A stretch of DNA of 64,000 nt, taken from NCBI RefSeq assembly GCF_001428625.1, contig NZ_LMIE01000029.1, positions 636,744 through 700,743 on the forward strand, in the 5' to 3' direction. The DNA is from Hydrogenophaga sp. Root209. Lineage in GTDB: Bacteria; Pseudomonadota; Gammaproteobacteria; Burkholderiales; Burkholderiaceae_C. The notes under the pieces are model-generated. The model did not search any database. It had not been told where the DNA came from and saw only the letters and a program-made list of their open reading frames with translations. The position numbers and the translations under genes are program-made. Positions 26,115 through 34,672 of the stretch are shown here, piece by piece (the stretch's first letter is position 1; the number at the start of each line of letters is the position of its first letter).

Positions 26115-26951
26115 ATGATCTGGAGTCTCCTCACCTCGACGGTGAACGCATGGCTGGACGACTACGCCCCCAGCATGGGTGCGGCGCTGGCCTTCTACAC
26201 GCTCTTCTCGATAGCGCCACTGCTCCTGATCGTCATCTCGGTGGCGGGTCTGTTCTTTGGCGAAGCTGCCGCGCGCACGGAGATATTCGAGCAGATCTCC
26301 CAACTGGTGGGCGAAGACAGCGCCAGAACCGTGAACACATTGCTGGAAAGCCTGGACAGACCCGCCGCCAGCGTCGTGGGCACCGTGGTCGGCCTGGTCA
26401 CGATGCTGGTGGGAGCCACCACCGTGTTTGCCGAACTGCAGAACGCGATGGACCGCATCTGGCAGGTTCCCCCGCGCCCGGGTTCTGGCGGCGTGTGGGA
26501 CTTCTTTCGGGTGCGTCTGCTCTCGCTCGGTCTGGTCCTGGGCATCGGGTTCCTGCTGCTGGTATCGCTGGTGCTCAGTGCTTCCCTGGCGGCGCTGGGC
26601 AAGTGGTGGGCACCCTGGTTCGGCGAGCTGGCTGTCATGGCGGACATGGTCAACTTTGCAGTGACGCTCGCGTTCATCACCGCGGTGTTCGCCATGATCT
26701 ACAAGTGGATGCCCCGTACCCCTGTGGCCTGGCGGCATGTGTGGTTTGGCGCGCTCATCACGGCCCTGCTGTTCACGGTGGGCAAGACGCTGATCGGCCT
26801 GTACATCGGTCGCAGCGGCGTGGCCTCGGTGTTCGGGGCCGCATCGTCCCTGGTGGTGCTGCTGCTGTGGGTGTACTACTCGGCGCAGGTGTTCCTGCTC
26901 GGGGCGGAGTTCACCTGGGTTTTCGCGCAGCGCTCAAAGCCGACAAGCTGA
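26115..26951 (+). CDS. YihY/BrkB family inner-membrane protein
   Basis: 278 residues with six membrane helices and family patterns (AWLDDYAPSMGAALAFYTLF, WKWMP-type KWMPRTPVAWRHVW, SSLVVLLLWVYYSAQVFLLGAEFT). YihY/BrkB proteins (formerly annotated as RNase BN) are of unknown transport or barrier function. The ATG at 26115 matches the usual family start; 42 extra in-frame codons upstream overlap the SDR breakpoint and a sigma-54-type site. A metallopeptidase gene follows 34 bp later and may be co-transcribed. Confidence 0.88.
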   Translation: MIWSLLTSTVNAWLDDYAPSMGAALAFYTLFSIAPLLLIVISVAGLFFGEAAARTEIFEQISQLVGEDSARTVNTLLESLDRPAASVVGTVVGLVTMLVGATTVFAELQNAMDRIWQVPPRPGSGGVWDFFRVRLLSLGLVLGIGFLLLVSLVLSASLAALGKWWAPWFGELAVMADMVNFAVTLAFITAVFAMIYKWMPRTPVAWRHVWFGALITALLFTVGKTLIGLYIGRSGVASVFGAASSLVVLLLWVYYSAQVFLLGAEFTWVFAQRSKPTS

Positions 26952-26985
26952 GCCCGACGGGCATCCGCCTTGCCCACAGGCCTGC

Positions 26986-28191
26986 ATGTCCAACACGTCC
27001 AACCCCGCGCTGCGCTGCTTGCCCTCCATTCCCCACCCACCGCGTCGCGCGTGCGGGCACCTCCACACGAACCGGGCGTTCACCTGCCGATGCGGCCAAC
27101 CCGTGTTCTTCCGGAACAGTGTCTGCCTCGCCTGCTCGGCTCCTCTGGGTTACGACCCGGAGCGAGGTCTGCTCATTTCCCTGAATCCCCTGCCGGATCG
27201 GGCCGCCGACATGGCGCTGTGGCAGAGTGCCGAGTCCACACCGCACGAAGGCCGGTATGCGCGCTGTCGCAACCTGAACTCGGCCGCTGCCTGCAACTGG
27301 CTGATCCCGCTCGGCGATGCAGCGTCGCCAGAACAGGATCTGTGTCTGTGCTGCCGACTCACGCGCCGGCTGCCCGACCTCAGCATCGACAGCAACGCGG
27401 TGTGGTGGGGGCGCATCGAGATCGCCAAAAGGCGGATGCTCTCATCGATGCTGGGCATGCACCTGCCGGTGGTGCCGTTGGCCGACGACCCCCAGCAAGG
27501 CCTGGCATTCGACCTCCTCACCTCAACGGACGGCACGCCCATCGTCACGGGTCATGAAAACGGTGTGATCACGCTGGATGCCGAGGAAGCGGACGACCCC
27601 ACGCGTGAGCTTCGCCGCACCCAGTTGCTGGAGCCCTATCGCACGCTGCTTGGCCACATGCGGCACGAGGTTGGCCACTACTACTGGCACCGCCTGGTGG
27701 AGCACACCGAGTGGCTCACGGCGTTCAGGAACGAGTTCGGCGATGAGCGCGAGGACTACAGCGCCGCGCTGCAAAGACACTATTCGCAGGGGCCATGCGC
27801 CGACTGGAGCTTGCGCCACGTCAGCGCCTACGCCAGCTGCCATCCCTGGGAAGACTGGGCCGAAACATGGGCGAACTACCTGCACATGACCGACACGCTG
27901 GACACGGCCCAAAGCTTCGGCCTCGACGGGGAGCGGCTGGAACTCACCTATGAACCCTTCACCGCCGAAGCGTTCGGCGACGCGGGTCCCGACAGCACCG
28001 AGTTCGCGCGCCTGCTCAATCAGTGGATGCAGCTCACCGGTGTGCTCAATGAACTCTCCCGCAGCATGGGGGTTCCCGACTTCTACCCCTTCGTGCTCTC
28101 GGCACCTGCCGTGCGCAAGCTGCATCTGGTGCATCGCATCATCGAGGCGGCCGAAGCGCGGTGGAACGCCAGCGAGGGTTACATGGCCTGA
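26986..28191 (+). CDS. Putative zinc-binding metallopeptidase
   Basis: 401 residues. An N-terminal zinc ribbon is seen at Cys34, Cys36, Cys47 and Cys50, and a second Cys cluster near CLCCRLTR. The catalytic HEVGH motif (His227, Glu228, His231) is embedded in MRHEVGHYYWHRL, and EDWAETWANYLHMTDTLDTA fits the downstream zinc ligand region. This is the pattern of the DUF2248-type zinc-binding metallopeptidase family; substrate unknown. It probably shares a transcript with the YihY-like gene and overlaps the opposite-strand kinase by 13 bp at its end. Confidence 0.83.
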   Translation: MSNTSNPALRCLPSIPHPPRRACGHLHTNRAFTCRCGQPVFFRNSVCLACSAPLGYDPERGLLISLNPLPDRAADMALWQSAESTPHEGRYARCRNLNSAAACNWLIPLGDAASPEQDLCLCCRLTRRLPDLSIDSNAVWWGRIEIAKRRMLSSMLGMHLPVVPLADDPQQGLAFDLLTSTDGTPIVTGHENGVITLDAEEADDPTRELRRTQLLEPYRTLLGHMRHEVGHYYWHRLVEHTEWLTAFRNEFGDEREDYSAALQRHYSQGPCADWSLRHVSAYASCHPWEDWAETWANYLHMTDTLDTAQSFGLDGERLELTYEPFTAEAFGDAGPDSTEFARLLNQWMQLTGVLNELSRSMGVPDFYPFVLSAPAVRKLHLVHRIIEAAEARWNASEGYMA

Positions 28192-29525
28192 CGCTGCTCC
28201 GGGGCCTTGGCGGTGGCGGGCGTATGAGAAACGTATTGCTTGGGCAGCAGGATCTGAAAGCGCGTGCCCGCGCGCCCGGACTCGACCTGGATGGTCGCAT
28301 CAAGCAGCTCACACAGGCGCTTGACGATCGCCAGGCCGATACCCTCGCCATGGCCGGACGGCGCGCTGTCGTCGTGGCCATTCTCCGCACTGGACCCATT
28401 CAAGCCTGCATCCTCGGAAGACGCGTGCGCCACATGGCCAGCCCGCGCGGCCCGGGCCACGTCTCGCGCATTGTCGGTGGCGGCTTCCAGGGCATCCTGC
28501 ACTTCCGACGCCGGGCTGGGCCCCAGGCCCGGCCCCGAGTCTTCCACCTGCAGCGACCAGCGCTCAGGATCGTTGGGACCCGCATGTCCCCACGACACCT
28601 TCACACCCCCCACCGTGGTGTAGCGAATGGCGTTGAGGACCAGGTTCTGGACGATGCGGTGCAGCTTGACCGCGTCGCCCTCGACCCAGAAGCCGGACTC
28701 CCCGGTCAGCTCGAAAGTCAGCCCCTGCGCGGTGGCGAGGGGTCGAAGGTTCTCGCCCATTTCCGTCAAAAGTGCCGCAACATCTACCGCGTCGATGCGC
28801 CGCGGCTCCTGGCCCCCTTGAAGCCGGGCCAGACAGGTGATGTCGTCCAGCAGCTTGTGCAGCGAGTGCACGTTGCGTTCAAGCATGCGCAGGAAATTCT
28901 CGCGCCCCGAGCCATCCAGGTTCGGATACCCCAGTCCCGCTGCGACGTTGGCCACCACGCCCAGGTTGCCTCGAAGGTCGTGGGCCGCCTGTTGCCAGAG
29001 TGAGGCGCGCTGGCGTTCCAGGCTGCGCAGGTTGTTCAGCGCGGCCTCCAGTTCGCTCACGTAGCTGGCCGCCTCCATCTGTTGCAGTTTGAAGTACTGC
29101 GATGTGCTGCCACTCACCGCAACGCTGAAGATGGAGGCCCACAGCTGCCGTGCGCGGGCCAGCACCTGCGGCCGTGGCGCGGGCTTCAAGAGAGCACACG
29201 CGTCAAGTTCCCTCACCACGCATTCGTTGAGGTGGCCGAGTTCGCGCGAGACTTCGGCCAACCCGAACCCCTGTTGCCACCGGTGCAGCCCGTGCGCGGC
29301 GGCGTCGCCCAGGTGAGAGACGTCGGCATCGGGCTCGCGCAACTGGGTTTCAAAACCCTCCAGCAACGCCGGGATGTGGTCGACCATCTGGGTGCGCGGC
29401 AAGGAGTTGCCGGTGGTCAGTGTGGCGTCGGCCGCCACCGAGGCACGCCATGCAGCGACGATGAGATCGCGGCGCAAGGCCAGCTGGTCAGCCAGTGCGG
29501 GAAGTCCTGGATCGGGCGACGGCAT
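28179..29525 (-). CDS. Soluble sensor histidine kinase
   Basis: 448 residues without membrane helices. The N-terminal 150 residues (ALRRDLIVAAWRASV, then GLHRWQQGFGLAEVSRELGHL) resemble the RsbRD-type sensor found in stress-signalling proteins. A HisKA-like helix with His182 (AAHDLRGNLGVV) and an ATPase domain follow (NLVLNAIRYT, VEDSGPGL, GHGEGIGLAIV). An Asp/Ala-rich insert sits inside the ATP lid. It is the last gene of a receiver-mgtC-kinase run on this strand. The start at 29525 (MPSPDPG) is preferred over the ATG 16 codons upstream. Confidence 0.85.
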   Translation of the reverse strand: MPSPDPGLPALADQLALRRDLIVAAWRASVAADATLTTGNSLPRTQMVDHIPALLEGFETQLREPDADVSHLGDAAAHGLHRWQQGFGLAEVSRELGHLNECVVRELDACALLKPAPRPQVLARARQLWASIFSVAVSGSTSQYFKLQQMEAASYVSELEAALNNLRSLERQRASLWQQAAHDLRGNLGVVANVAAGLGYPNLDGSGRENFLRMLERNVHSLHKLLDDITCLARLQGGQEPRRIDAVDVAALLTEMGENLRPLATAQGLTFELTGESGFWVEGDAVKLHRIVQNLVLNAIRYTTVGGVKVSWGHAGPNDPERWSLQVEDSGPGLGPSPASEVQDALEAATDNARDVARAARAGHVAHASSEDAGLNGSSAENGHDDSAPSGHGEGIGLAIVKRLCELLDATIQVESGRAGTRFQILLPKQYVSHTPATAKAPEQRQAM

Positions 29526-29616
29526 GGTTACTTTCGGCAGGCGTGGGAGTTCTCCCCGGGGTTGATCTTGCAACCGCGATTATTTTCCCGAACGCGTCCA
29601 TCGAGGAAGCCGTTGA

Positions 29617-30156
29617 TCATTCGGCATCGCGCTGGGGCGGCTCCCGGCCATCCGCCGCAGCCACCAGCACGCTGCGATCGTGCGCCTTGCGCACCTCCAG
29701 GCGCCTGAGCCACACGAGCACCAGAAGTATGAACGCGGTGGCGAGCATGGCCGTGCCTTCGCGGCCCAAGCCGGCCGACATGCCCACGGCAGCGGTGGCC
29801 CAGATGGTCGCCGCCGTGGTCAGCCCGTGAATGCGCCCTTCGTTGCCCATCTTCAGCACCGCGCCAGCACCCAGAAACCCGATTCCGGAAACAAGGCCCT
29901 GCACGACGCGGCTCAAGGCGTCGGAGCTCATGCCGGCTTCGGCGGGCACCAGCACGAAGAGTGCAGCGCCCAGCGACACCAGCATGTGGGTGCGCAGGCC
30001 CGCGTCGGCATCGCGGCGCTCGCGGTCCCAGCCGATCACCGCCCCCAGCAGCAAGGCCACGGCCATGCGTGCGGTCACGCGGGTGACCTGTTCCACCTGC
30101 AGCAGATCGGAAAACTCGGCACGCAAGGTGGACGCGACGATCTCGAGAACGGGCAT
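29617..30156 (-). CDS. MgtC/SapB family membrane protein
   Basis: 179 residues. The MgtC signature RMAVALLLGAVIGWDRERR and the following GLRTHMLVSLGAALFVLV are intact, with four to five membrane helices in total. MgtC-type proteins affect Mg homeostasis and modulate the F-type ATPase in pathogens; here a general stress role is inferred. A CAGGAG ribosome site precedes the start. It is 26 bp downstream of the receiver gene. Confidence 0.9.
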   Translation of the reverse strand: MPVLEIVASTLRAEFSDLLQVEQVTRVTARMAVALLLGAVIGWDRERRDADAGLRTHMLVSLGAALFVLVPAEAGMSSDALSRVVQGLVSGIGFLGAGAVLKMGNEGRIHGLTTAATIWATAAVGMSAGLGREGTAMLATAFILLVLVWLRRLEVRKAHDRSVLVAAADGREPPQRDAE

Positions 30157-30182
30157 GGACGATTCTCCTGGGGAATGGATGT

Positions 30183-30608
30183 CTAGGATGACGCCCGGCC
30201 ATGGTGCCAGGCCGCGATGCGCTGGAGCAATCGCGCGGGGTCCACCGGCTTGGTGAAGTGCTCATCGAAGCCTGAGGCGCGTGCGCGCAGTTTGTCCTCT
30301 GCCTCGCTGCGACCGGTCAGCGCAACGATCAGCATGTGCGCGCCCTGCGGGGTCTGGCGGATGCGATGGGCGACCGCGTGACCATCCAGCCCAGGCATGC
30401 CGATGTCCAGGATGCTCACGTCGGGATGGAAACGCGCCACCAGTTCGAGCGCTTCTTCGCCATTGCGCGCAACTTCGACAGCATGGCCTTCCAGGCTCAC
30501 CAGCATGGCCAGGGTTTCCACGGCGTCAACGTGGTCGTCGGCGATCAACACCCGCAGCGGACCGCTGCCCGGGGGCTGCAAAGAGGAAAGCGACGGCGGG
30601 GAAGACAT
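30183..30608 (-). CDS. Single-domain response regulator
   Basis: 141 residues, receiver domain only: VLIADDHVDAVETL, phosphoacceptor Asp in VSILDIGMPGLDG, LIVALTG, and HFTKPVDP with the conserved Lys. There is no output domain, so it probably relays phosphate or acts by protein contact. It is close in sequence to the receiver of the kinase at 20885-22870 and to the broken receiver at 13790-14180. The ATG at 30608 is the most family-like start; an upstream in-frame ATG at 30665 adds a 19-residue tail. Confidence 0.83.
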   Translation of the reverse strand: MSSPPSLSSLQPPGSGPLRVLIADDHVDAVETLAMLVSLEGHAVEVARNGEEALELVARFHPDVSILDIGMPGLDGHAVAHRIRQTPQGAHMLIVALTGRSEAEDKLRARASGFDEHFTKPVDPARLLQRIAAWHHGRASS

Positions 30609-30718
30609 GGTGAACAGGGAACGGGATGAAAGAGCCGGGAATGTCGCCAACAAGGTGTTCAGCATTCAACCACGGCACTCACCGGGAAGATGCGGTCCCA
30701 GTCGAGCGGAGTGGCGCC

Positions 30719-30734
30719 AGGCATGTCGATTGCC
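30719..30734 (+). promoter_or_regulatory. Sigma-54-type promoter (BON remnant)
   Basis: AGGCATGTCGATTGCC has exact GG-N10-GC spacing and the TTGCC -12 variant. The -12 GC lies 36 bp before the ATG at 30769. Confidence 0.66.
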
Positions 30735-30768
30735 CAACCGTTTTTTCATCATCACTCTGGAGGTCCTC

Positions 30769-30843
30769 ATGACATCCCTTGCCAGGGCTGTGCCCGACGT
30801 GCGAAATGTGCAGAACAACATCGTTGTGCGGCCTGCCAACTGA
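30769..30843 (+). pseudogene. BON-domain remnant or 24-residue peptide
   Basis: 24 codons: MTSLARAVPDVRNVQNNIV plus five more. The segment ARAVPDVRNVQNNIVVRP resembles the last helix and strand of a BON domain, so an internal deletion seems to have joined a start codon to the last 20 codons of a BON gene. A GGAGG site six bases upstream, a sigma-54-type promoter and a downstream hairpin terminator are all intact. It may therefore still be expressed as a peptide or short RNA. Confidence 0.55.
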
Positions 30844-30885
30844 GCGCCGGGAACGCGGGAACCTGCTGTCGGCGAACGGACAGCA

Positions 30886-30920
30886 AGAGAGGTGGCGGGC
30901 AGGCAGGCCATCTCTCTTTG
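30886..30920 (+). terminator. Rho-independent-like terminator after the BON remnant
   Basis: AGAGAGGTGGC pairs with GCCATCTCTCT (11 bp, one G-T wobble) around a 10-base loop, followed by TTTG. It also lies just beyond the 3' end of the opposite-strand barrel gene. Confidence 0.6.
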
Positions 30921-30940
30921 TCCCTCGTCCAGGCAAGGGT

Positions 30941-31639
30941 TCAAAACCGGTGCACGTAGCCCAGGCTGGTGGTCGTGATGTCGCGTCGTCCGTCTCCCAC
31001 GAAGTTCAGGTCGTAGCGGTTCCATTCGAGAACCACCGTGGATCTCGGGGAGAGATGGAAGCCCACGCCCACGCCATACGAACCCTCCCACCCGCTGTCC
31101 TTGCCGCTCGCCAGACCCGACAACGGGCTCGCGCTCACACGGGTGCGGCCGTACAGCGTACCGACCTTGGCGTAAAGGCTGAGGTTTCCAATCGGTACCT
31201 GACCCACCAGGCTCAGGTTCACGCCGTGCGCACTCGTGCGGCCACCGCCACGGCTGGAGCGACCGAAGTCCACATAGCCCAGCTCCGCGCCGAAGTACTG
31301 GTTGAACATGCCGCCGGTGTAGATGTTGTACGAGGTGTTGCTCTCGGAACATCCGAACCCGCCGCCCCCGCAAGGAATGTCCCAGTCGGGCTTGCCGACA
31401 TTGAGGCCGATGTAGCCATTGGTCGCGTACGGTATGACCGAATACGAGCCGCTGGACGAGTCGTACATGCGTCGTTGACCGGTCGAATTCGCCGTAGTAG
31501 CCTGCGCAATCGTCGCATCGCTGCTGGACGCGCTTGCCGCCGGGGAGCCCTGGCTGGTCTGTGCATGGCCAACACCAGCACAGGCCAAGGCAAGTGCTGC
31601 CAACGGCCATGTTCTTGAGGAATGGATTGAAAGATTCAT
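30941..31639 (-). CDS. Small outer-membrane beta-barrel protein
   Basis: 232 residues. A signal peptide ends near GVGHAQ, followed by a Ser/Thr/Ala-rich linker and then alternating strands typical of an eight-stranded OmpA/OprF-like barrel (GYIGLNVGKPDW, FGAELGYVDFG, LSLYAKVGTLYGR, YGVGVGFHLSP). The C-terminal residue is Phe. One Cys pair (DIPCGGGGFGCSES) lies in a probable outer loop. Function unknown; a membrane stability role is common for this class. The start at 31639 gives a proper signal peptide, and a sigma-54-type site lies 65 bp upstream. Confidence 0.85.
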   Translation of the reverse strand: MNLSIHSSRTWPLAALALACAGVGHAQTSQGSPAASASSSDATIAQATTANSTGQRRMYDSSSGSYSVIPYATNGYIGLNVGKPDWDIPCGGGGFGCSESNTSYNIYTGGMFNQYFGAELGYVDFGRSSRGGGRTSAHGVNLSLVGQVPIGNLSLYAKVGTLYGRTRVSASPLSGLASGKDSGWEGSYGVGVGFHLSPRSTVVLEWNRYDLNFVGDGRRDITTTSLGYVHRF

Positions 31640-31702
31640 GGTGCAGTCCTGAAGTTGGTTGATGGGAACACTGCGCAAAGACTGACGCAGTCGACTTTTA
31701 GG

Positions 31703-31718
31703 GCAAGCCGCGTGCCCT
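31703..31718 (-). promoter_or_regulatory. Sigma-54-type promoter of the outer-membrane barrel gene
   Basis: On the minus strand GGGCACGCGGCTTGCC carries GGCACG and TTGC with exact GG-N10-GC spacing. The -12 GC is 65 bp before the ATG at 31639. Confidence 0.7.
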
Positions 31719-31802
31719 GATGAGGGTGTCGAGTCGAGTGGCGCCGCCACGGGACTTGCGCCGCCCCGCTCGAATGGAACAGCACACAAGGACCATGACC
31801 AG

Positions 31803-34055
31803 ATGAAACGGTGGATGCGTTTGCACTTGAGGCCACAGTCGATCCGCTCGCGTTTGATTCTGTTGGTGCTGGCCGTCCTCTTGCCGTCCCTGGTGGTGGG
31901 GCTGTGGGTGGTGGGCCTGACCTTCCGGCTGGCGCGCGACACCAATCAGCGCCATCTGGAGGACACCGCGCGTGCACTGTCGATGGTGCTGGACCTCGAA
32001 ATCGCGAAGCGCTCGGGCGTGGTACGCAGCCTGGCGCTCTCGCGCATGCTGGACACCGCGCCCAACATTGCGCCGACCACACTGCGCGCATTCGACGAAC
32101 AGGCGCGCCGCACGCTCACCGGCATGGAGGGCTGGCTGGAGATGCGCAGCGCCGATCGCGTGTACATCAATACCCGGCTGACTCCCGGCGAACTGCCCCG
32201 CTCCCTGGCACCCGCGGCCATGGTGCGGTTGGCCGACACGCCCCAGATCCTGCCGTTGCGTAAGAACGAATACCTCGGGATCTACCACGCCGCGCTGGTG
32301 CAGCCCGTGCTGCGCGACGGGCGCGCCGTGCTCAACCTCACCTTGACGGTGATGCCGCACGAATTCCAGCGCATCATCGACCAGCAAAAGATCGACCAAC
32401 AGTGGGTGGCGGCGATCATCGACAGCGACGGTCGTCTGGTGGCGCGGCACCCGGGGGGCGTGATCCATGCCGGACGCCATGTGACCGGGGAACTGCGCGA
32501 TCGCCTGTCCGCCGATCGGGAAGGTCTCCTGCACACCAAGTCACTGGAGGGGGACGACATCACCATCTTCTTCAGCACCTCCGAACAAGGCTGGACCTAC
32601 GTCACCGGCATGCCCACGTCGCGCTTCGAGGGCGTCGTGCCCGAGGACGTGCGCAACACGGCGCTTGCCACCTTGCTCATGCTGGCGCTGGCCATCATTG
32701 CGGCCATCGGCGTTTCACGCGGCATCGTCCGCCCGATCCACACCATCAAGAAGCTGGCACTCGGCATACGGGACGGTCGGGCCGTGCAGGCGAGCCCCAC
32801 CGGTATCACCGAATGCGACGAGGTGGCCGAGGCCATGGAGCGGGCCAGCCGGTCGATACAAGGCGCCCAGGTCGAGATGGAGCAGCGCGTGGCAGAGGCC
32901 GTCTCCCTCACCCGAAATGCAGAACAACGCATGTCGCACAGCCACCGGCTTGAGGCTTTGGGCCGGCTCACGGGTGGTGTCGCGCACGATTTCAACAATC
33001 TGCTGGGCGTGATCAGCAACAGCGCGCACCTCATGCTGCGAAAAACAAGCGACCCGGCGTTCACCTCGGCATTGGAGTCCACCCTTCGCGCGGTGGAAGC
33101 CGGGAGCCGGTTGACCCAGCATCTGTCCCGGTTTGCCGGGCGGCAGTCGGTGCGTCCCTGCGTCATCCACCTGGGAAACTTTCTGCCAGAAGCCGCTGAG
33201 TTGATTCGCGCGGTGGTGGGTCGTCACATCAAGCTCACGGTGGTGATCGACCCCTCGCTGCCGACGCTGTTCGCCGATCCCAACGAGCTGGAACTCTCCC
33301 TGATCAACCTGGCGCTCAATGCGCGCGACGCCATCGCCGACCACGGCCACGTGGAGCTGCGGACTTCTCGGGCCGAGCCCGAAGACTGCGCGGAGTTGGC
33401 GCAAGAAGACTGCGTGGTCGTGTCCGTCACCGATGACGGACACGGTATCGGCGAGGACATCGTCAAGCGCGTGTTCGAGCCCTTCTTCTCCACCAAGGAC
33501 CACCTGCAGGCCACCGGGCTGGGGCTCAGCCAGGTCTATGGCTTCTGCCACCAGTCGGGGGGCACCGTGCGGATCAACAGCACACCGGGCCTGGGCACCA
33601 CGGTGAGCCTGGTTCTGCCGGCGTCCGGCCCAGCCACCGAGCCCGCCATCCCGTCCGCCACTTCCCTGCCCTCCATCGTGGGCACCCGCGTGCTGCTGGT
33701 GGAGGACAACGAGGAGCTTCGCGGTGTCACGTCTGCGCTGCTGGCCTCCTTCGGATGCGACGTCGTGTGCAGCTCCTCACCACAGGAGGCGCTGGGCATC
33801 CTGCGGACCGCGCGGGACTTTGACGTGATGCTCACCGACGTGCTCATGCCCGGTCCCATGGACGGTGTCGCCCTGGCCAGACAGGTGCGTGAACGCATGC
33901 CGGGCCTGGCGGTGGTGTTGATCAGTGGCCACAGGGGCGATGCCGAAAACCGGGACGACTTCCCGTTCGTGCCCAAGCCGTGCACGCCTGAAACCCTCGT
34001 GGCCACGCTCGACAAGGCGATGGCGCTGCAGAGGGAAGGATGCACACCGCCCTGA
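31803..34055 (+). CDS. Hybrid sensor histidine kinase (dCache-HAMP-kinase-receiver)
   Basis: 750 residues. Two membrane helices (about 18-40 and 283-303) enclose a large periplasmic sensor. HAMP, a HisKA domain with His395 in GGVAHDFNNLLGVIS, and an ATPase domain (NLALNARDA, DDGHGI, TGLGLSQVYGF) follow. The C-terminal receiver has Asp679 in MLTDVLMPGPMDG. The kinase core resembles NtrB-type enzymes. It diverges from the barrel gene and precedes stress genes. It is a plausible partner of the NtrC-family regulator at 35459-36877, but that pairing is inferred from proximity only. Confidence 0.88.
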   Translation: MKRWMRLHLRPQSIRSRLILLVLAVLLPSLVVGLWVVGLTFRLARDTNQRHLEDTARALSMVLDLEIAKRSGVVRSLALSRMLDTAPNIAPTTLRAFDEQARRTLTGMEGWLEMRSADRVYINTRLTPGELPRSLAPAAMVRLADTPQILPLRKNEYLGIYHAALVQPVLRDGRAVLNLTLTVMPHEFQRIIDQQKIDQQWVAAIIDSDGRLVARHPGGVIHAGRHVTGELRDRLSADREGLLHTKSLEGDDITIFFSTSEQGWTYVTGMPTSRFEGVVPEDVRNTALATLLMLALAIIAAIGVSRGIVRPIHTIKKLALGIRDGRAVQASPTGITECDEVAEAMERASRSIQGAQVEMEQRVAEAVSLTRNAEQRMSHSHRLEALGRLTGGVAHDFNNLLGVISNSAHLMLRKTSDPAFTSALESTLRAVEAGSRLTQHLSRFAGRQSVRPCVIHLGNFLPEAAELIRAVVGRHIKLTVVIDPSLPTLFADPNELELSLINLALNARDAIADHGHVELRTSRAEPEDCAELAQEDCVVVSVTDDGHGIGEDIVKRVFEPFFSTKDHLQATGLGLSQVYGFCHQSGGTVRINSTPGLGTTVSLVLPASGPATEPAIPSATSLPSIVGTRVLLVEDNEELRGVTSALLASFGCDVVCSSSPQEALGILRTARDFDVMLTDVLMPGPMDGVALARQVRERMPGLAVVLISGHRGDAENRDDFPFVPKPCTPETLVATLDKAMALQREGCTPP

Positions 34056-34066
34056 GGCGTTGTTTC

Positions 34067-34082
34067 GGGAACGCCATGTGCC
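34067..34082 (+). promoter_or_regulatory. Sigma-54-type promoter candidate (DUF2383 gene)
   Basis: CGGGAACGCCATGTGCC contains GG-N10-GC; -24 reads GGAACG, while -12 reads GTGC in place of TTGC. It is 78 bp before the ATG at 34159. Confidence 0.48.
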
Positions 34083-34158
34083 CCGAGAGGAGGGTCGAAA
34101 ACGACCAGACGGCCGGCTGATCTGTACCGGTTTCAACCCCAACCCTCAAAGGAATGTC

Positions 34159-34617
34159 ATGGACACCAAGGACGTCATCAAAGCACTCAACTCCCTGATC
34201 GAAACTTCCAAAGATGGCGAGTATGGATTTCGGCTCTGCGCCGAGCACGCGCAGAGCCATCAAATCAAGCAGCTCTTTTTCACGCGGGCAGACAACTGCT
34301 CCCAGGCCGCGGCAGAGCTGCAGACGCTGGTGATCCAGTACGGCGGCAAGGCTGAGACGGAAGGCTCGACGGCCGGCTCGCTGCACCGCGGCTGGGTCGC
34401 GGTCAAAGGCACATTGGCGGGCTACTCCGATCTGAAAATGCTGGAGGAGGCAGAACGTGGCGAGGACTCCGCGCTGGAGAGCTACCGCGATGCCCTGCGC
34501 CATGACGATTTGCCGCCCGACGTTCGCGCCCTGGTGGAGCGCCAGTTCCAGGGCGTCAAGCAGAACCACGACCAGATGCGCAACCTGCGCGAGCGCGCGC
34601 GCGAGCAGCACCACTGA
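34159..34617 (+). CDS. PA2169/DUF2383 family four-helix protein
   Basis: 152 residues. The family start DTKDVIKALNSLIETSKDGEYGF is intact, followed by long amphipathic helices (FFTRADNCSQAAAELQTLV, ALVERQFQGVKQNHDQMRNL). DUF2383 proteins adopt a ferritin-like helical bundle and are linked to stress or stationary phase; biochemical function unknown. The C-terminus ends in HH. The ATG at 34159 follows AAAGGAATGTC. A strong stem-loop follows the stop. Confidence 0.88.
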   Translation: MDTKDVIKALNSLIETSKDGEYGFRLCAEHAQSHQIKQLFFTRADNCSQAAAELQTLVIQYGGKAETEGSTAGSLHRGWVAVKGTLAGYSDLKMLEEAERGEDSALESYRDALRHDDLPPDVRALVERQFQGVKQNHDQMRNLRERAREQHH

Positions 34618-34635
34618 CGAGCTCGCCGACCCCTC

Positions 34636-34672
34636 ACCTCAACCCTGCGAAGACCCTTTGCGGGGTTGAGGT
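34636..34672. terminator. Bidirectional hairpin between convergent genes
   Basis: ACCTCAACCC and GGGTTGAGGT form a perfect 10 bp stem around a 17-base loop. It follows the DUF2383 stop and overlaps the last codon of the minus-strand small gene. No T-run. Confidence 0.6.
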
